This document shows positions 17,917 through 26,679 of a stretch of 64,000 nucleotides of DNA, one piece after another. The translations under genes were made by a program, and so were the position numbers. The notes under the pieces were generated by a model. That model ran no database searches and had not been told where the DNA came from. It saw only the letters and a program-made list of their open reading frames with translations. Positions within the stretch are counted from its first letter, which is position 1. Every line of letters starts with the position of its first letter. The stretch lies in contig NZ_CAKJTL010000192.1 in assembly GCF_917627385.1 (NCBI RefSeq), positions 1 to 64,000 on the forward strand, in the 5' to 3' direction. Source of the stretch: Protofrankia sp. CiT1. GTDB lineage: Bacteria; Actinomycetota; Actinomycetes; Frankiales; Frankiaceae.

Positions 17917-18921
17917 GTGATCGCGGGTCGTCCAGTGTCATCTGGTAGTCATCCAGGCGCATCCGCGGAGCGGGCCATCCGGATGGCGACGGTCGCGGCC
18001 GTCACCCTGGTCGCGGCGGTGGCAGCCTTCGTCTCCTACCGCCACATGCGTGGCGTCGCCATCGAGCACGGCGAGGACTCCATGACCGCGGCGGTGCTGC
18101 CGCTGAGCGTGGACGGGCTGATCGTCGCCGCCTCCATGAGCATGTGGGCGGACCGCCGTGCGGGCCGGCGCCGTTCCCAGCTGTCCTATGCCCTGCTCAC
18201 CATGGGCGCATGCGCGTCGCTGACGGCAAACGTCCTGCATGCCGACCCGAACCTGACAGCCAGGGCTATCGCGGCCTGGCCACCGTTGGCTCTGCTCGGT
18301 TCCTACGAACTGCTCATGCGTCAGATCCGCCCCGTGGGCCCGCTCCCCGACGCCCGCCGCCCGACCACACACACGACAGATGTTCCGGTCGCGCCCGGTG
18401 AGAGGCTCAGCGGTACGGTCAGCATTCCCGCCCCGCGCACAGGGCAGCCCACGCTCGGGCGGTCACCACTGTTCCTGGCTCCCGTCCCAGTACAAACACC
18501 CGATCACGTCGAAGCCGTCGAAAATGTCGATCAGCCGGATCCAGCGGGCCCCCTGAATCCGGCTGATCCAGTCGACGGACGCCGTGCGGCCGGGTACGAA
18601 GCGGTGGCGGAGGATGTGGACGATCTACCGGACACCGCGGCGGAACCGTCCGGCCAGGCATTCCCAGGGCTGGACACCGCCGGAAAACGGGACGCCATCA
18701 TCCGCGCGCTGGAACAGAGCGACGGCTCGGCGGCACAGGCTGCCGCGCTGCTCGCCGCCCGCGGTATCAGTGTCAGCAAAAGCTGGGTCTACCAGGTCCG
18801 CAAGGACACCCGCTTCGCCGGTATCGACACCGGACCGCTGCCGATACCGTCCCGTCCTCCGGCCCGTCCGGCCCGTGGCCTGGGCCGCGGCCTCACCCCG
18901 ACCTGGACCCGCACCCCCTGA
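17917..18921 (+). CDS. DUF2637 membrane protein with C-terminal helix-turn-helix-like region
   Basis: Residues about 25-130 carry four hydrophobic segments in the DUF2637 pattern (AVAAFVSYRHM, AAVLPLSVDGLIVAASMSMW). These proteins are frequent in actinobacterial plasmids and integrative elements, where SpdB-type relatives help intramycelial spread. A Pro-rich linker leads to residues 245-285 (AIIRALEQSDGSAAQAAALLAARGISVSKSWVYQVRKD), which look like a helix-turn-helix. The start is GTG 17917. It stands alone here and may be a remnant of, or accessory to, a mobile element. Confidence 0.8.
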   Translation: MIAGRPVSSGSHPGASAERAIRMATVAAVTLVAAVAAFVSYRHMRGVAIEHGEDSMTAAVLPLSVDGLIVAASMSMWADRRAGRRRSQLSYALLTMGACASLTANVLHADPNLTARAIAAWPPLALLGSYELLMRQIRPVGPLPDARRPTTHTTDVPVAPGERLSGTVSIPAPRTGQPTLGRSPLFLAPVPVQTPDHVEAVENVDQPDPAGPLNPADPVDGRRAAGYEAVAEDVDDLPDTAAEPSGQAFPGLDTAGKRDAIIRALEQSDGSAAQAAALLAARGISVSKSWVYQVRKDTRFAGIDTGPLPIPSRPPARPARGLGRGLTPTWTRTP

Positions 18922-19043
18922 CTCTGGTCAGCACAACCAGCCACCGGACCAGGGCTCCCCGCGTGCCACGCCGAGGGGGTTGTACGGCGGATAGCCCGTC
19001 ACGGGCGAGAAAACCCACTGGACGGCGCGCCTACCCTTGGCAG

Positions 19044-20258
19044 ATGGAGTTCACCCAGTCCGACAAGCTCGCCGACGTCTGCTACGACGTCCGGGGTCCT
19101 GTTCTCGACCAGGCGACGCGGTTGGAAGCCGAGGGCCAACGCGTCCTGAAGCTGAACATCGGCAACCCCGCGCCGTTCGGGTTCGCCGCACCTCCGGCGA
19201 TTCTTCAGGCGGTGGTGGACAGCCTCGCCGACGCACAGGGTTACAGCGATTCCAAGGGCCTGGCATCCGCACGGGCGGCCGTGGTTCGTTACACCACCGG
19301 TAAGGGCGTCGCCGGAATCGACATCGACGACGTGTACCTCGGCAACGGCGTCTCAGAACTGATCATGATGTCCTTGCAGGCGCTGCTCAACGACGGCGAC
19401 GAGGTGCTGCTGCCGGCACCGGACTACCCGCTGTGGACCGCGGTCGTCAGTCTGTGCGGCGGCCGGCCCGTCCACTACATGTGCGACGAGTCCGCCGACT
19501 GGATGCCCGACCTCGACGACATCGCAAGCAAGGTCACCACCAGGACCCGGGCAATAGTGATCATTAATCCGAACAACCCGACCGGAGCGGTCTACAGCCG
19601 CGAGGCGCTGTCCAGCATCATCGAGATCGCCCGCCGGCACAACCTCATGATCTTCTCTGACGAGATCTACGACCGGATCCTCTATGACGACGCCGAGCAC
19701 ATCTCCACCGCGGCGCTCGCTCCGGACATCATGTGTGTCACGTTCAACGGGCTGTCAAAGGCGTATCGACTCGCCGGCTTCCGCTCCGGCTGGATGGTTG
19801 TCTCCGGTCCGCGCACGCATGCCACCAGCTACGTTGAGGGCCTCAACATCCTGGCGAACATGCGGCTGTGCGCCAACGTCCCGGGCCAATATGCCATGCG
19901 GGCCGCGCTTGCGGATGACAGCGGAGCCGGCGACCTCGTGTTGCCCGGCGGCCGGTTGCACGAGCAGCGCGACGTGGTGTGGAAACTTCTCAACGATATT
20001 CCGGGCATATCGTGCGTGAAGCCACGCGGCGCGCTGTACGCGTTCCCGCGTATCGATTCGGCCGTTCACCGGATCGTCAATGACGAGCGGCTCGTCCTGG
20101 ACCTGCTGCTGACCGAAAAAATTCTGCTCGTGCAGGGCACCGGCTTCAACTGGCCCAGGCCCGATCATATCCGGATAGTCACCCTGCCCGGGGTGGATGA
20201 CCTCGCCGACGCGATCGGCCGTATCGGCAGGTTCCTCGAGACCTACACACAGAGCTGA
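19044..20258 (+). CDS. Class I PLP-dependent aminotransferase, AlaA-like
   Basis: The 404-aa enzyme fits the pyruvate/alanine aminotransferase group (start MEFTQSDKLADVCYDVRGPVLDQA, then LKLNIGNPAPFGF). PLP-binding features are present: Lys239 in GLSKAYRLAGFRSGWM forms the internal aldimine, NPNNPTGAVYS contacts substrate and FSDEIYDRILYD carries the ring-binding Asp. It should interconvert alanine and pyruvate with 2-oxoglutarate. ATG 19044 gives the family-typical N-terminus; the frame is open 27 codons further up without support. It is monocistronic. Confidence 0.9.
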   Translation: MEFTQSDKLADVCYDVRGPVLDQATRLEAEGQRVLKLNIGNPAPFGFAAPPAILQAVVDSLADAQGYSDSKGLASARAAVVRYTTGKGVAGIDIDDVYLGNGVSELIMMSLQALLNDGDEVLLPAPDYPLWTAVVSLCGGRPVHYMCDESADWMPDLDDIASKVTTRTRAIVIINPNNPTGAVYSREALSSIIEIARRHNLMIFSDEIYDRILYDDAEHISTAALAPDIMCVTFNGLSKAYRLAGFRSGWMVVSGPRTHATSYVEGLNILANMRLCANVPGQYAMRAALADDSGAGDLVLPGGRLHEQRDVVWKLLNDIPGISCVKPRGALYAFPRIDSAVHRIVNDERLVLDLLLTEKILLVQGTGFNWPRPDHIRIVTLPGVDDLADAIGRIGRFLETYTQS

Positions 20259-20304
20259 CGACAGGAGGATCCGTAATCATCGAAACGATCGAGAGCGAAA
20301 ATAA

Positions 20305-20319
20305 CGAAAACCGTTATCA
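20305..20319. promoter_or_regulatory. Zur/Fur-type box in front of zur
   Basis: On the minus strand the site reads TGATAAC G GTTTTCG, a 7-1-7 inverted repeat close to the actinobacterial Zur-box form TGAAAAC-N-GTTTTCA. It lies 78 bases before the start of a Fur-family gene in a locally AT-rich island (20285-20330). Autoregulation by zinc is the likely meaning. The match is by eye and was not scored against a matrix. Confidence 0.55.
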
Positions 20320-20397
20320 ATATTTTTCGCACGGTCGACCGCATGCCAACGAGCGTGGCCCCTTTGCCGCCCCCCGGAGGAAGCCAGCGGTGAGAGA

Positions 20398-20937
20398 GTG
20401 AAGGCTGTGTCCAGTGCCGAATCCAGCCGATCCGCGCCGCCCCCGGCATCATCGCGAGCCGTGTCCGGGTCGACGCCTCCGCCCACATCCGCAGCGCCAG
20501 GGAGGTCGAGCGGTAACAGACGGTCCGCGCTCGGCCGGGGGACAGCCGTCCGGGCCACCCGCCAGGGCGATGCGGTCTCCACCGCGCTCGCCGAGATCGA
20601 TGCCTTCACCAGCGCCCAGGACCTGCACGCGTACCTGCGCGACGGTGGTCAGGCCGTCGGCCTGACCACCGTGTACCGGCACCTGCAGGTCCTCGCTGAC
20701 CGGGGTGAGGTGGACGTGCTGCGGCGTGACGACGGCGAGACCCTCTACCGCCGCTGCACCACTGACAATCACCACCATCACCTCGTGTGTCGTCGCTGCG
20801 GACGGACCGTCGAGGTCGAAGGACCGGAGATCGAGGTGTGGACGGACCACATCGCGACGGCGGCGGGCTTCACCGATGTGGCCCACACCCTGGAGATCTA
20901 CGGGACCTGCGCCACCTGCGCGGTCAGTCCGGACTGA
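20398..20937 (+). CDS. zur: Fur-family zinc uptake regulator Zur
   Basis: The 179-aa protein has a 50-residue Ser/Pro-rich N-terminal extension, a winged helix (TRQGDAVSTALAEIDAFTSAQDLHAYLR, then VGLTTVYRHLQVLADRGEVDVL) and a metal-binding half. Metal ligands are evident: NHHHHLVCRRCGRTVEVEGPEIE and the C-terminal CATC motif, so both CxxC pairs of the structural zinc site are present. Placement as Zur rather than Fur or Nur rests on these patterns and the Zur-like box upstream. The start at GTG 20398 is uncertain because the extension is low-complexity; the conserved domain begins near residue 50. Confidence 0.85.
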   Translation: MKAVSSAESSRSAPPPASSRAVSGSTPPPTSAAPGRSSGNRRSALGRGTAVRATRQGDAVSTALAEIDAFTSAQDLHAYLRDGGQAVGLTTVYRHLQVLADRGEVDVLRRDDGETLYRRCTTDNHHHHLVCRRCGRTVEVEGPEIEVWTDHIATAAGFTDVAHTLEIYGTCATCAVSPD

Positions 20938-20955
20938 CCGGACTGACCGGACTGG
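20929..20955 (+). repeat. Three tandem 9-bp repeats across the zur stop codon
   Basis: CCGGACTGA occurs twice and CCGGACTGG once, in direct succession. Because the unit is 9 bases and carries TGA, the zur stop codon is duplicated in frame. This is probably replication slippage without function. Confidence 0.7.
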
Positions 20956-21006
20956 GGCTACGCCAGCCTGGAACCGGGTGCGCCGGGAACTGTCCCCCGC
21001 GCATCC

Positions 21007-21978
21007 TCAGCCAAGGCTCAGCAAGGCCGGAGCGAGCTCACGCCACTGCCGGCGGGGCAGCCCGCGGCGGTCCGCATCAAGGACCTGGACGCACACATGA
21101 TCGGCTCCGGCATCAAGATGTTCGCTGATCCGGCCGAGCAGGACGTCCGGATCACCCCACGGCACGATCGTGTCGACGAGCCGGTCGGAACCCGCGCCCA
21201 CGAGGTCGTCGTCGGTGAAGCCGAAACGGCGCAGGTTGTTCGTGTAGTTCGGCAGCCGCAGATACGAACCCGTATGCCGCCGCGCCAGCTCCCGCGCGCT
21301 CTCGGGATTCGTGTCGAGGACGAACGCCTGCTCTGGGACAAGCAGCTTGCCCGGCCCGAGGATCTTCCGTGCGCTTGCCGTGTGCTCCGGCGGCACGAAG
21401 TAGGTGTGCGCGCCGTCCGCCCGGACCCGTGCCAGCTCCAGCATCTTCGGGCCAAGCGCGGCCAGGACCCGCGTCGAGGAGGCCGGTGGCACTGCCCGGT
21501 ACTGCTCCCGAGCCGCCCGATCCATCTCGTCGAGGTATGCCCGCAGCTGCGTCAACGGCTTGGTGTAGGCAACGCCGCGGATCTCCATCAGGGACGCGTG
21601 TGACACGCCGAGCCCGAGCAGGAACCGGTCTCCGAACGCCTCGGCGAGGGTCAGCTGCCCGGCCGCCATCGTCTGGGGATGCCGGGCGAAAATCTGCGCG
21701 ATCCCGGTCGCGACCGTGAGCCGGGAGGTCGCCGCGAGCATCAGCGCGGCTGTCACCAGGACCTCCCGGCCCTTGACCTCACCAGTCCAGACCGCCCGGT
21801 AGCCCAGCTCGTCGAGTTCGGCCACGGCCGCCCGGACAACCGAAGCCGGGGAGAAGTCGAACTGGCCGCTCCAGATCCCGACCCGACCGAGGTCACAACG
21901 GACGGGCGGGCGCACGGTGTCGGCAGTGTCGGCGCTGGCGGTGTCGGCGCCGCTCGCGGACGTCGGGGCAGTTGTCAC
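21007..21978 (-). CDS. F420-dependent LLM-class oxidoreductase
   Basis: The 323-aa protein has the luciferase-like TIM-barrel pattern (VGIWSGQFDFSPASVVRAAVAELDELGYRAVWTGE, then LTVATGIAQIFARHPQTMAAGQLTLAEAFGDRFLLGLGVSH). In actinobacteria this subfamily normally uses coenzyme F420 rather than FMN. The substrate cannot be told. The start is a GTG at 21978, and the first 25 residues are a low-complexity Ala/Thr/Asp extension. It is divergent from the dehydrogenase operon, with about 190 bases between the starts. Confidence 0.85.
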   Translation of the reverse strand: MTTAPTSASGADTASADTADTVRPPVRCDLGRVGIWSGQFDFSPASVVRAAVAELDELGYRAVWTGEVKGREVLVTAALMLAATSRLTVATGIAQIFARHPQTMAAGQLTLAEAFGDRFLLGLGVSHASLMEIRGVAYTKPLTQLRAYLDEMDRAAREQYRAVPPASSTRVLAALGPKMLELARVRADGAHTYFVPPEHTASARKILGPGKLLVPEQAFVLDTNPESARELARRHTGSYLRLPNYTNNLRRFGFTDDDLVGAGSDRLVDTIVPWGDPDVLLGRISEHLDAGADHVCVQVLDADRRGLPRRQWRELAPALLSLG

Positions 21979-22167
21979 CGCACCACGCTATCGGGACGCG
22001 CCAACCACGGCAGACAGCCGGAAGCCGTGTCCGGGGTTGCTCGCCACCATGGGACGACTATCGTCAGCTCCGCGGTGAACGGTCCCGCTGACCGCGGCGA
22101 CCGGCTGCCCCAACCGGCGGCTGCGACCGACGATCTCGGGGACGGCCGAGGATGACCGGAGGACACT

Positions 22168-23502
22168 ATGTCCGTTCCTGACACAGACGGGCCGAACGGC
22201 GCCGTCACACCCGTCCCGCGTGATCCCTGTGATTCACGTGAATCACAGGGATCACGTGAATCCCGGGACGGCAGCCCGGAGCCGGTACGGCTGCTCACGC
22301 CGGGCGGTGAGCGGCTGCCCGACCAGACCTACGATCCCTACCTGTCTGACCTCACCGGCGCTGATCTGTACGGGCTCCTACGCGACATGGTGATCGCGCG
22401 CCGCTTCGACGAGGAGGCGACCGCTCTCCAACGCCAGGGTGAGCTTGGCCTGTGGGCCAGCCTGCGCGGCCAGGAAGCCGCCCAGGTCGGCTCCGCCCGG
22501 GCGCTGCGTGCCGACGACATGGTCTTCCCGTCCTACCGGGAGCACGCGGTGGCCTGGTGCCGTGGCGTCGACCCGCTGGACATCCTCAGCCTGTTCCGTG
22601 GGGTCACCCACGGAGGATGGGACGCGGACGAACACGGGTTCCAGTGCTACGCGATCGTGGTCGGCTCGCAGACCCTGCACGCCACCGGTTACGCGATGGG
22701 CATCTCCCGCGATCATGCGGTGGGTGCGGGTAGTAACGGCCACCGCATGCCGGCCACGCTGGTCTACTTCGGAGACGGAGCATCCAGCCAGGGCGACGTC
22801 AACGAGGCGCTCAACTGGGCGGGTGTCTTCGAAGCTCCGGTGGTGTTCTTCTGCCAGAACAACCAGTGGGCGATATCCGCGCCGGCCCGGCGGCAGACCA
22901 GGGTGCCGATCTACCAGCGGGCGTCAGGTTTCGGTATTCAGGGGATCCAGGTGGACGGCAACGACGTGCTGGCGACGCTCGCGGTAACCCGCTGGGCGCT
23001 GGAGTCGGCCCGCCAGGGACGCGCGACGCTGGTGGAAGCGGTGACCTACCGGATGGGTGCCCACACCACCGCTGACGATCCGTCCCGGTACCGCCATGCC
23101 GAGGAACTGGCCTACTGGGGAGAGCATGACCCGCTGCAACGGATGACCGCCTATCTGCGCGCCGGTGGGCTCCTGGATGACCATGCGGCAGCCGCTCTCG
23201 ACGCCGAGGCCGACGCCCTCGCGGCCACGTTGCGTGAACGTTGTCTGAGCCTGCCCGACCCGTCCCCACGCAGCATGTTCGAGCACGTGTACGTGGACGA
23301 GCCCAGAACCCTGGCAGCCATGCGGGACGCCTGGCCGGCAGTGGTACCGGCGGAACCGGCTGATCCGGAACCGGCCGGACCGGCGGCCTGGAACACCCGC
23401 CCGCCCCTGACGCGGGTCACCCAGATCGCGGCCACCGCGGGCGTGACCGCCGGAATGCCGGCCGCACCGGGCCCAGCCCGCCAGCCACGAAAGGCTGTCT
23501 GA
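22168..23502 (+). CDS. 2-oxoacid dehydrogenase E1 component, alpha subunit
   Basis: Thiamine-diphosphate enzyme subunit that decarboxylates pyruvate or a branched-chain 2-oxoacid. The 444-aa protein carries the ThDP motif (GDGASSQGDVNEALNWAGVFEAPVVFFCQNN) and the E1 alpha pattern MVIARRFDEEATALQRQGELGLWASLRGQEAAQVG. ATG 22168 follows GGAGGACACT. The N-terminal 45 residues are variable and contain a 38-bp DNA palindrome. The C-terminal 70 residues are also a Pro/Ala-rich extension. It is followed 2 bases later by E1 beta and then by E2. Without an E3 gene, lipoamide dehydrogenase must be supplied from elsewhere. Pyruvate versus branched-chain specificity is unresolved. Confidence 0.92.
   Translation: MSVPDTDGPNGAVTPVPRDPCDSRESQGSRESRDGSPEPVRLLTPGGERLPDQTYDPYLSDLTGADLYGLLRDMVIARRFDEEATALQRQGELGLWASLRGQEAAQVGSARALRADDMVFPSYREHAVAWCRGVDPLDILSLFRGVTHGGWDADEHGFQCYAIVVGSQTLHATGYAMGISRDHAVGAGSNGHRMPATLVYFGDGASSQGDVNEALNWAGVFEAPVVFFCQNNQWAISAPARRQTRVPIYQRASGFGIQGIQVDGNDVLATLAVTRWALESARQGRATLVEAVTYRMGAHTTADDPSRYRHAEELAYWGEHDPLQRMTAYLRAGGLLDDHAAAALDAEADALAATLRERCLSLPDPSPRSMFEHVYVDEPRTLAAMRDAWPAVVPAEPADPEPAGPAAWNTRPPLTRVTQIAATAGVTAGMPAAPGPARQPRKAV
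22219..22256. repeat. Perfect 38-bp palindrome inside the E1 alpha gene
   Basis: The left half (22219-22237, reading CGTGATCCCTGTGATTCAC) is mirrored exactly by the right half (22238-22256) with no loop. It lies 17 codons into the gene and encodes the repetitive residues RDPCDSRESQGSR. In mRNA it would form a very stable stem near the start codon. It could be a protein-binding site, an attenuating structure or a recent palindrome insertion. Confidence 0.9.
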
Positions 23503-23504
23503 CG

Positions 23505-24491
23505 GTGCGCTCGACACTGACGCTGGCCAAGGCCCTCAACACCGGTCTGCGCACGGCCATGGCCGCCGATGAGAAGGTCGTTGTGATGGGCGAGGATGTC
23601 GGCAGGCTCGGCGGCGTCTTCCGGATCACCGAAGGGCTGCTCGCGGACTTCGGCGAGGCTCGCGTCATCGACACCCCGCTGGCCGAGTCCGCGATCATCG
23701 GCACCGCGATCGGGCTGGCGATGCGCGGGTTCCGGCCGGTGTGCGAGATCCAGTTTGACGGCTTCGCCTACCCGGCCTTCAACCAGATCGTCACTCAGCT
23801 GGCGAAAATCCATTACCGGAGCCAAGGGCGGGTCCGCTTGCCGGTGACGGTTCGCATCCCGTTCGGTGGTGGCATCGGCGCTGTGGAACACCACAGTGAG
23901 TCGCCAGAGGCGTACTTCTGCCATACCGCGGGCCTGAAAGTCGTGGCCTGCGCCAGCCCGGCCGATGCCCACACGATGATCCGGCAAGCGGTCGCGGCCG
24001 ATGACCCAATAATCTTTTTCGAACCCAAGCGCCGGTACTGGGACAAGGGGGAGGTCGAGACCGACGAACCACTCGCCAACGCAACGCCGCTGCACGCCAG
24101 CCGGGTTGTCCGGACCGGGGGCGACGCGACACTCGTCGCCTACGGCCCGATGGTACGGACCTGCCTGGACGCAGCCGCCGTCATGGCGGACGAGGGGCGC
24201 GAGCTCGAGGTCATCGACCTGCGCACCCTTTCCCCGCTGGAGCTGTCCCCAGTGTTCGCGTCCGTTCGCCGCACCGGCCGGTGCGTGGTCGTGCACGAGG
24301 CGCCGTCGAACGTGTCCCTGTCCGCGGAGATCGCGGCCCGGGTGACCGAGGCGGCGTTCTACTCCTTGGAGGCTCCGGTGCTACGCGTCACCGGCTATGA
24401 CATCCCATACCCGCCGTCCAGGCTGGAAGAACACCACCTGCCGGATGTCGACCGGATCCTGGACGCCGTCGACCGTTCCTTCCAGTACTGA
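23505..24491 (+). CDS. 2-oxoacid dehydrogenase E1 component, beta subunit
   Basis: The 328-aa protein pairs with E1 alpha to form the heterotetrameric decarboxylase. Visible family features are TLAKALNTGLRTAMAADEKVVVMGEDVGRLGGVFRITEGL, then DTPLAESAIIGTAIGLAMRGFRPVCEIQFDGFAYPAFNQI and the transketolase C-terminal half (VIDLRTLSPLE). GTG 23505 follows the E1 alpha stop by two bases, so translation is coupled. Length is normal for the family. Confidence 0.94.
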   Translation: MRSTLTLAKALNTGLRTAMAADEKVVVMGEDVGRLGGVFRITEGLLADFGEARVIDTPLAESAIIGTAIGLAMRGFRPVCEIQFDGFAYPAFNQIVTQLAKIHYRSQGRVRLPVTVRIPFGGGIGAVEHHSESPEAYFCHTAGLKVVACASPADAHTMIRQAVAADDPIIFFEPKRRYWDKGEVETDEPLANATPLHASRVVRTGGDATLVAYGPMVRTCLDAAAVMADEGRELEVIDLRTLSPLELSPVFASVRRTGRCVVVHEAPSNVSLSAEIAARVTEAAFYSLEAPVLRVTGYDIPYPPSRLEEHHLPDVDRILDAVDRSFQY

Positions 24492-24600
24492 CGACCGGTG
24501 CTGGCCGATCTGTCGAGCCAGCCCGTCGAAGCAGACCCGTCGAACCAGACCCGCGCGGCGCGCGCCAGGCCGCGAGCCGTCCGCCAGTTGGAGGTCACCT

Positions 24601-25944
24601 GTGCCGCGTGAACAGTTCCGCCTCCCTGACCTGGGCGAGGGCCTACCGGACGCCGAAATCGTCCGGTGGCTGGTGGCGGTGGGCGAGCCTGTGACGATCA
24701 ATCAGCCGATCGTCGAGGTGGAGACCGCCAAGGCACTGGTGGAGGTGCCTTCACCACTCACGGGTGTCCTCATCGTTCGACACGCCGAACCCGGCGACAC
24801 CGTCGAGGTGGGACGGCCGCTGATCACCGTCGACACCGATGCTACGGCAGCGGCGGACCTCGGCCCGGCCACCCGACCGGACCACGGAACGGACCACGGA
24901 ACGGACAGCCCGGCGGACGGGCGGACACCCGTGCTGGTCGGGTACGGCCCGCGCGCATCCGCTGGGCCGTCACACACCCGGCCCCGGCAGCGGACCGACG
25001 AGAACGGACAGAACAGGCAGCAGGAACGCAACAAACCGGACGGACCGGCAATCCGCCCAGACCACGCCGAGCGGCGATCCCAGCCTGGGGTACTGGCGAA
25101 ACCACCGGTCCGCAAGCTCGCTCGCGATCTCGGCATCGACCTGTGGCGGATCGCCGGTACTGGGCCGCACGGAACGATCAGCCGGGCGGACGTCGAGGCG
25201 GCCCGGCTGCCTGCCCGTGAGGAGCCTGCCAGCCGCGTCCGCCGGATACCGGTGACCGGCGTCCGGCGCGCGACCGCGGCGGCGATGGTGACCAGCGCGT
25301 ACACCGCGCCGCAGGTAACCGAGTTCGTCAGCGTCGATGTCACCGAGATGATGGCGGCTCGGGACCGGATTGCCGCCCTGCCCGAGTTCACGGGTGTGAA
25401 GGTGACCGCGCTGTTGTTTGTCGCACAGGCGCTGTTGACCGCGGTCCAGCGGCATCCAATGATCAATTCCAGCTGGGCGGAAGCGGTCGGTGACGCACCC
25501 GCGCAGATCCTCATCCATGAGGATGTCAACCTCGGGATCGCGGTGGCCTCGCCCCGAGGGCTCGTGGTGCCGAACATCCCGCGGGCGCAGGGGATGGGGC
25601 TCGTCGCGCTCGGGCACGCCCTGCATGAACTGACCACGGCTGCCCGCGCTGGAAAAATCACACCTGATTCGCTACGCGGCGGAAGCATCACAATTACCAA
25701 TATCGGCGTGTTCGGAATCGACATCGGAACGCCCATCCTCAACCCGCCGGAGGCCGCGATCCTCGCCCTTGGCGCCATCCGTCCGACGCCGTGGATACAC
25801 AACGGAGAACTCGCCGTCCGGACGGTCGCGCAACTCGCCCTGACCTTCGACCACCGGATCGTCGACGGCGAGCTCGGCGCCAGGGTACTCGCGGACGTCG
25901 GCGCGATGCTCGCCGACCCAGCCGTGGCCCTGGCCTGGAGTTGA
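24601..25944 (+). CDS. 2-oxoacid dehydrogenase E2, dihydrolipoamide acyltransferase
   Basis: The 447-aa core enzyme carries a lipoyl domain at residues 4-80 with the lipoylated Lys44 (VETAKALVEVPS). A flexible linker rich in Asp, Arg and Gln follows, then a peripheral-subunit-binding domain (AKPPVRKLARDLGIDLWRIAGTGPHGTISRADVEAA, about 160-200) and the acyltransferase domain with the active-site motif TFDHRIVDG near the C-terminus. GTG 24601 has GGAGGTCACCT directly upstream. A 109-base gap separates it from E1 beta, but one transcript is likely. A single lipoyl domain argues for a small complex or branched-chain type. Confidence 0.93.
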   Translation: MPREQFRLPDLGEGLPDAEIVRWLVAVGEPVTINQPIVEVETAKALVEVPSPLTGVLIVRHAEPGDTVEVGRPLITVDTDATAAADLGPATRPDHGTDHGTDSPADGRTPVLVGYGPRASAGPSHTRPRQRTDENGQNRQQERNKPDGPAIRPDHAERRSQPGVLAKPPVRKLARDLGIDLWRIAGTGPHGTISRADVEAARLPAREEPASRVRRIPVTGVRRATAAAMVTSAYTAPQVTEFVSVDVTEMMAARDRIAALPEFTGVKVTALLFVAQALLTAVQRHPMINSSWAEAVGDAPAQILIHEDVNLGIAVASPRGLVVPNIPRAQGMGLVALGHALHELTTAARAGKITPDSLRGGSITITNIGVFGIDIGTPILNPPEAAILALGAIRPTPWIHNGELAVRTVAQLALTFDHRIVDGELGARVLADVGAMLADPAVALAWS

Positions 25945-26178
25945 CCAGTCTCCGCGGCACCCGCGGACCCGCGTTCTGGTGTCTGTGAGTAACGATTATG
26001 AGGCCATAGCGAGCACCCGCCGAGGTATCCACAAGACGGGACACAACAGACCAACCCGGGACATCAACCGGGACAAAGAGCACGGGATGGGGCGGACAAC
26101 GGAGGAAGGAGCTCGCCTGGTACGGTTGCGCCTTGCTTACGGCTTCCGACACAGCTTCCGTACAAAGGGGTGAAACGC

Positions 26179-26415
26179 ATGACGCGCGTGGAGGCACTGC
26201 AGGCCGCCGACGAATTTGTCGCCAAGGTCCTGACCTCCGCAGGCTCCAGCGGCCGTTTTAACGGACCTCTCAACCTCGCTGAACGCGTCGATCTGACGCT
26301 GCGGGTGGCGAGATTCCTGCTGGAGGGCCAGGGCACTTCCGAGGCCGACGACCTGCTCAAGCGGGACATGCGCAATGAGCTGGACCAGGCTTTCCCGCCG
26401 CTGCGTACGTCATGA
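26179..26415 (+). CDS. Small conserved-looking hypothetical protein
   Basis: The 78-aa acidic protein (MTRVEALQAADEFVAKVLTSAGSSGRFNGPLNLAERVDLTLRVARFLLEG) looks like a two- or three-helix fold. AAGGGG ends 9 bases before ATG 26179; a GTG at 26170 is a possible alternative. There is no signal or membrane segment and no known family. It sits alone between the E2 gene and the convergent acyl-CoA dehydrogenase gene. Confidence 0.65.
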   Translation: MTRVEALQAADEFVAKVLTSAGSSGRFNGPLNLAERVDLTLRVARFLLEGQGTSEADDLLKRDMRNELDQAFPPLRTS

Positions 26416-26679
26416 AACGACCGGTGGTCCGAGGATCACCCCGCCGTGCCGCAACAGGCCGACAGCCGGTGAACGCGCGGCAGGCGTTCGGCCGCGTGCC
26501 GCTGCCGTCAGCTCCCGCGTGCCTCCGCCGGGCACGTCAGGGGCTGGGAGCCTGGTAGCGGCGGGCCGCCGGGGGCGCGATCCAGGCTCTGTCTCGCGCG
26601 CCCGACGGTTGCATGTGGTGACCATCGCCCCGCCCCGCCTCCGAACGACGCCCGAGCGGCGCCCGGTGTGGGGCAGCTG

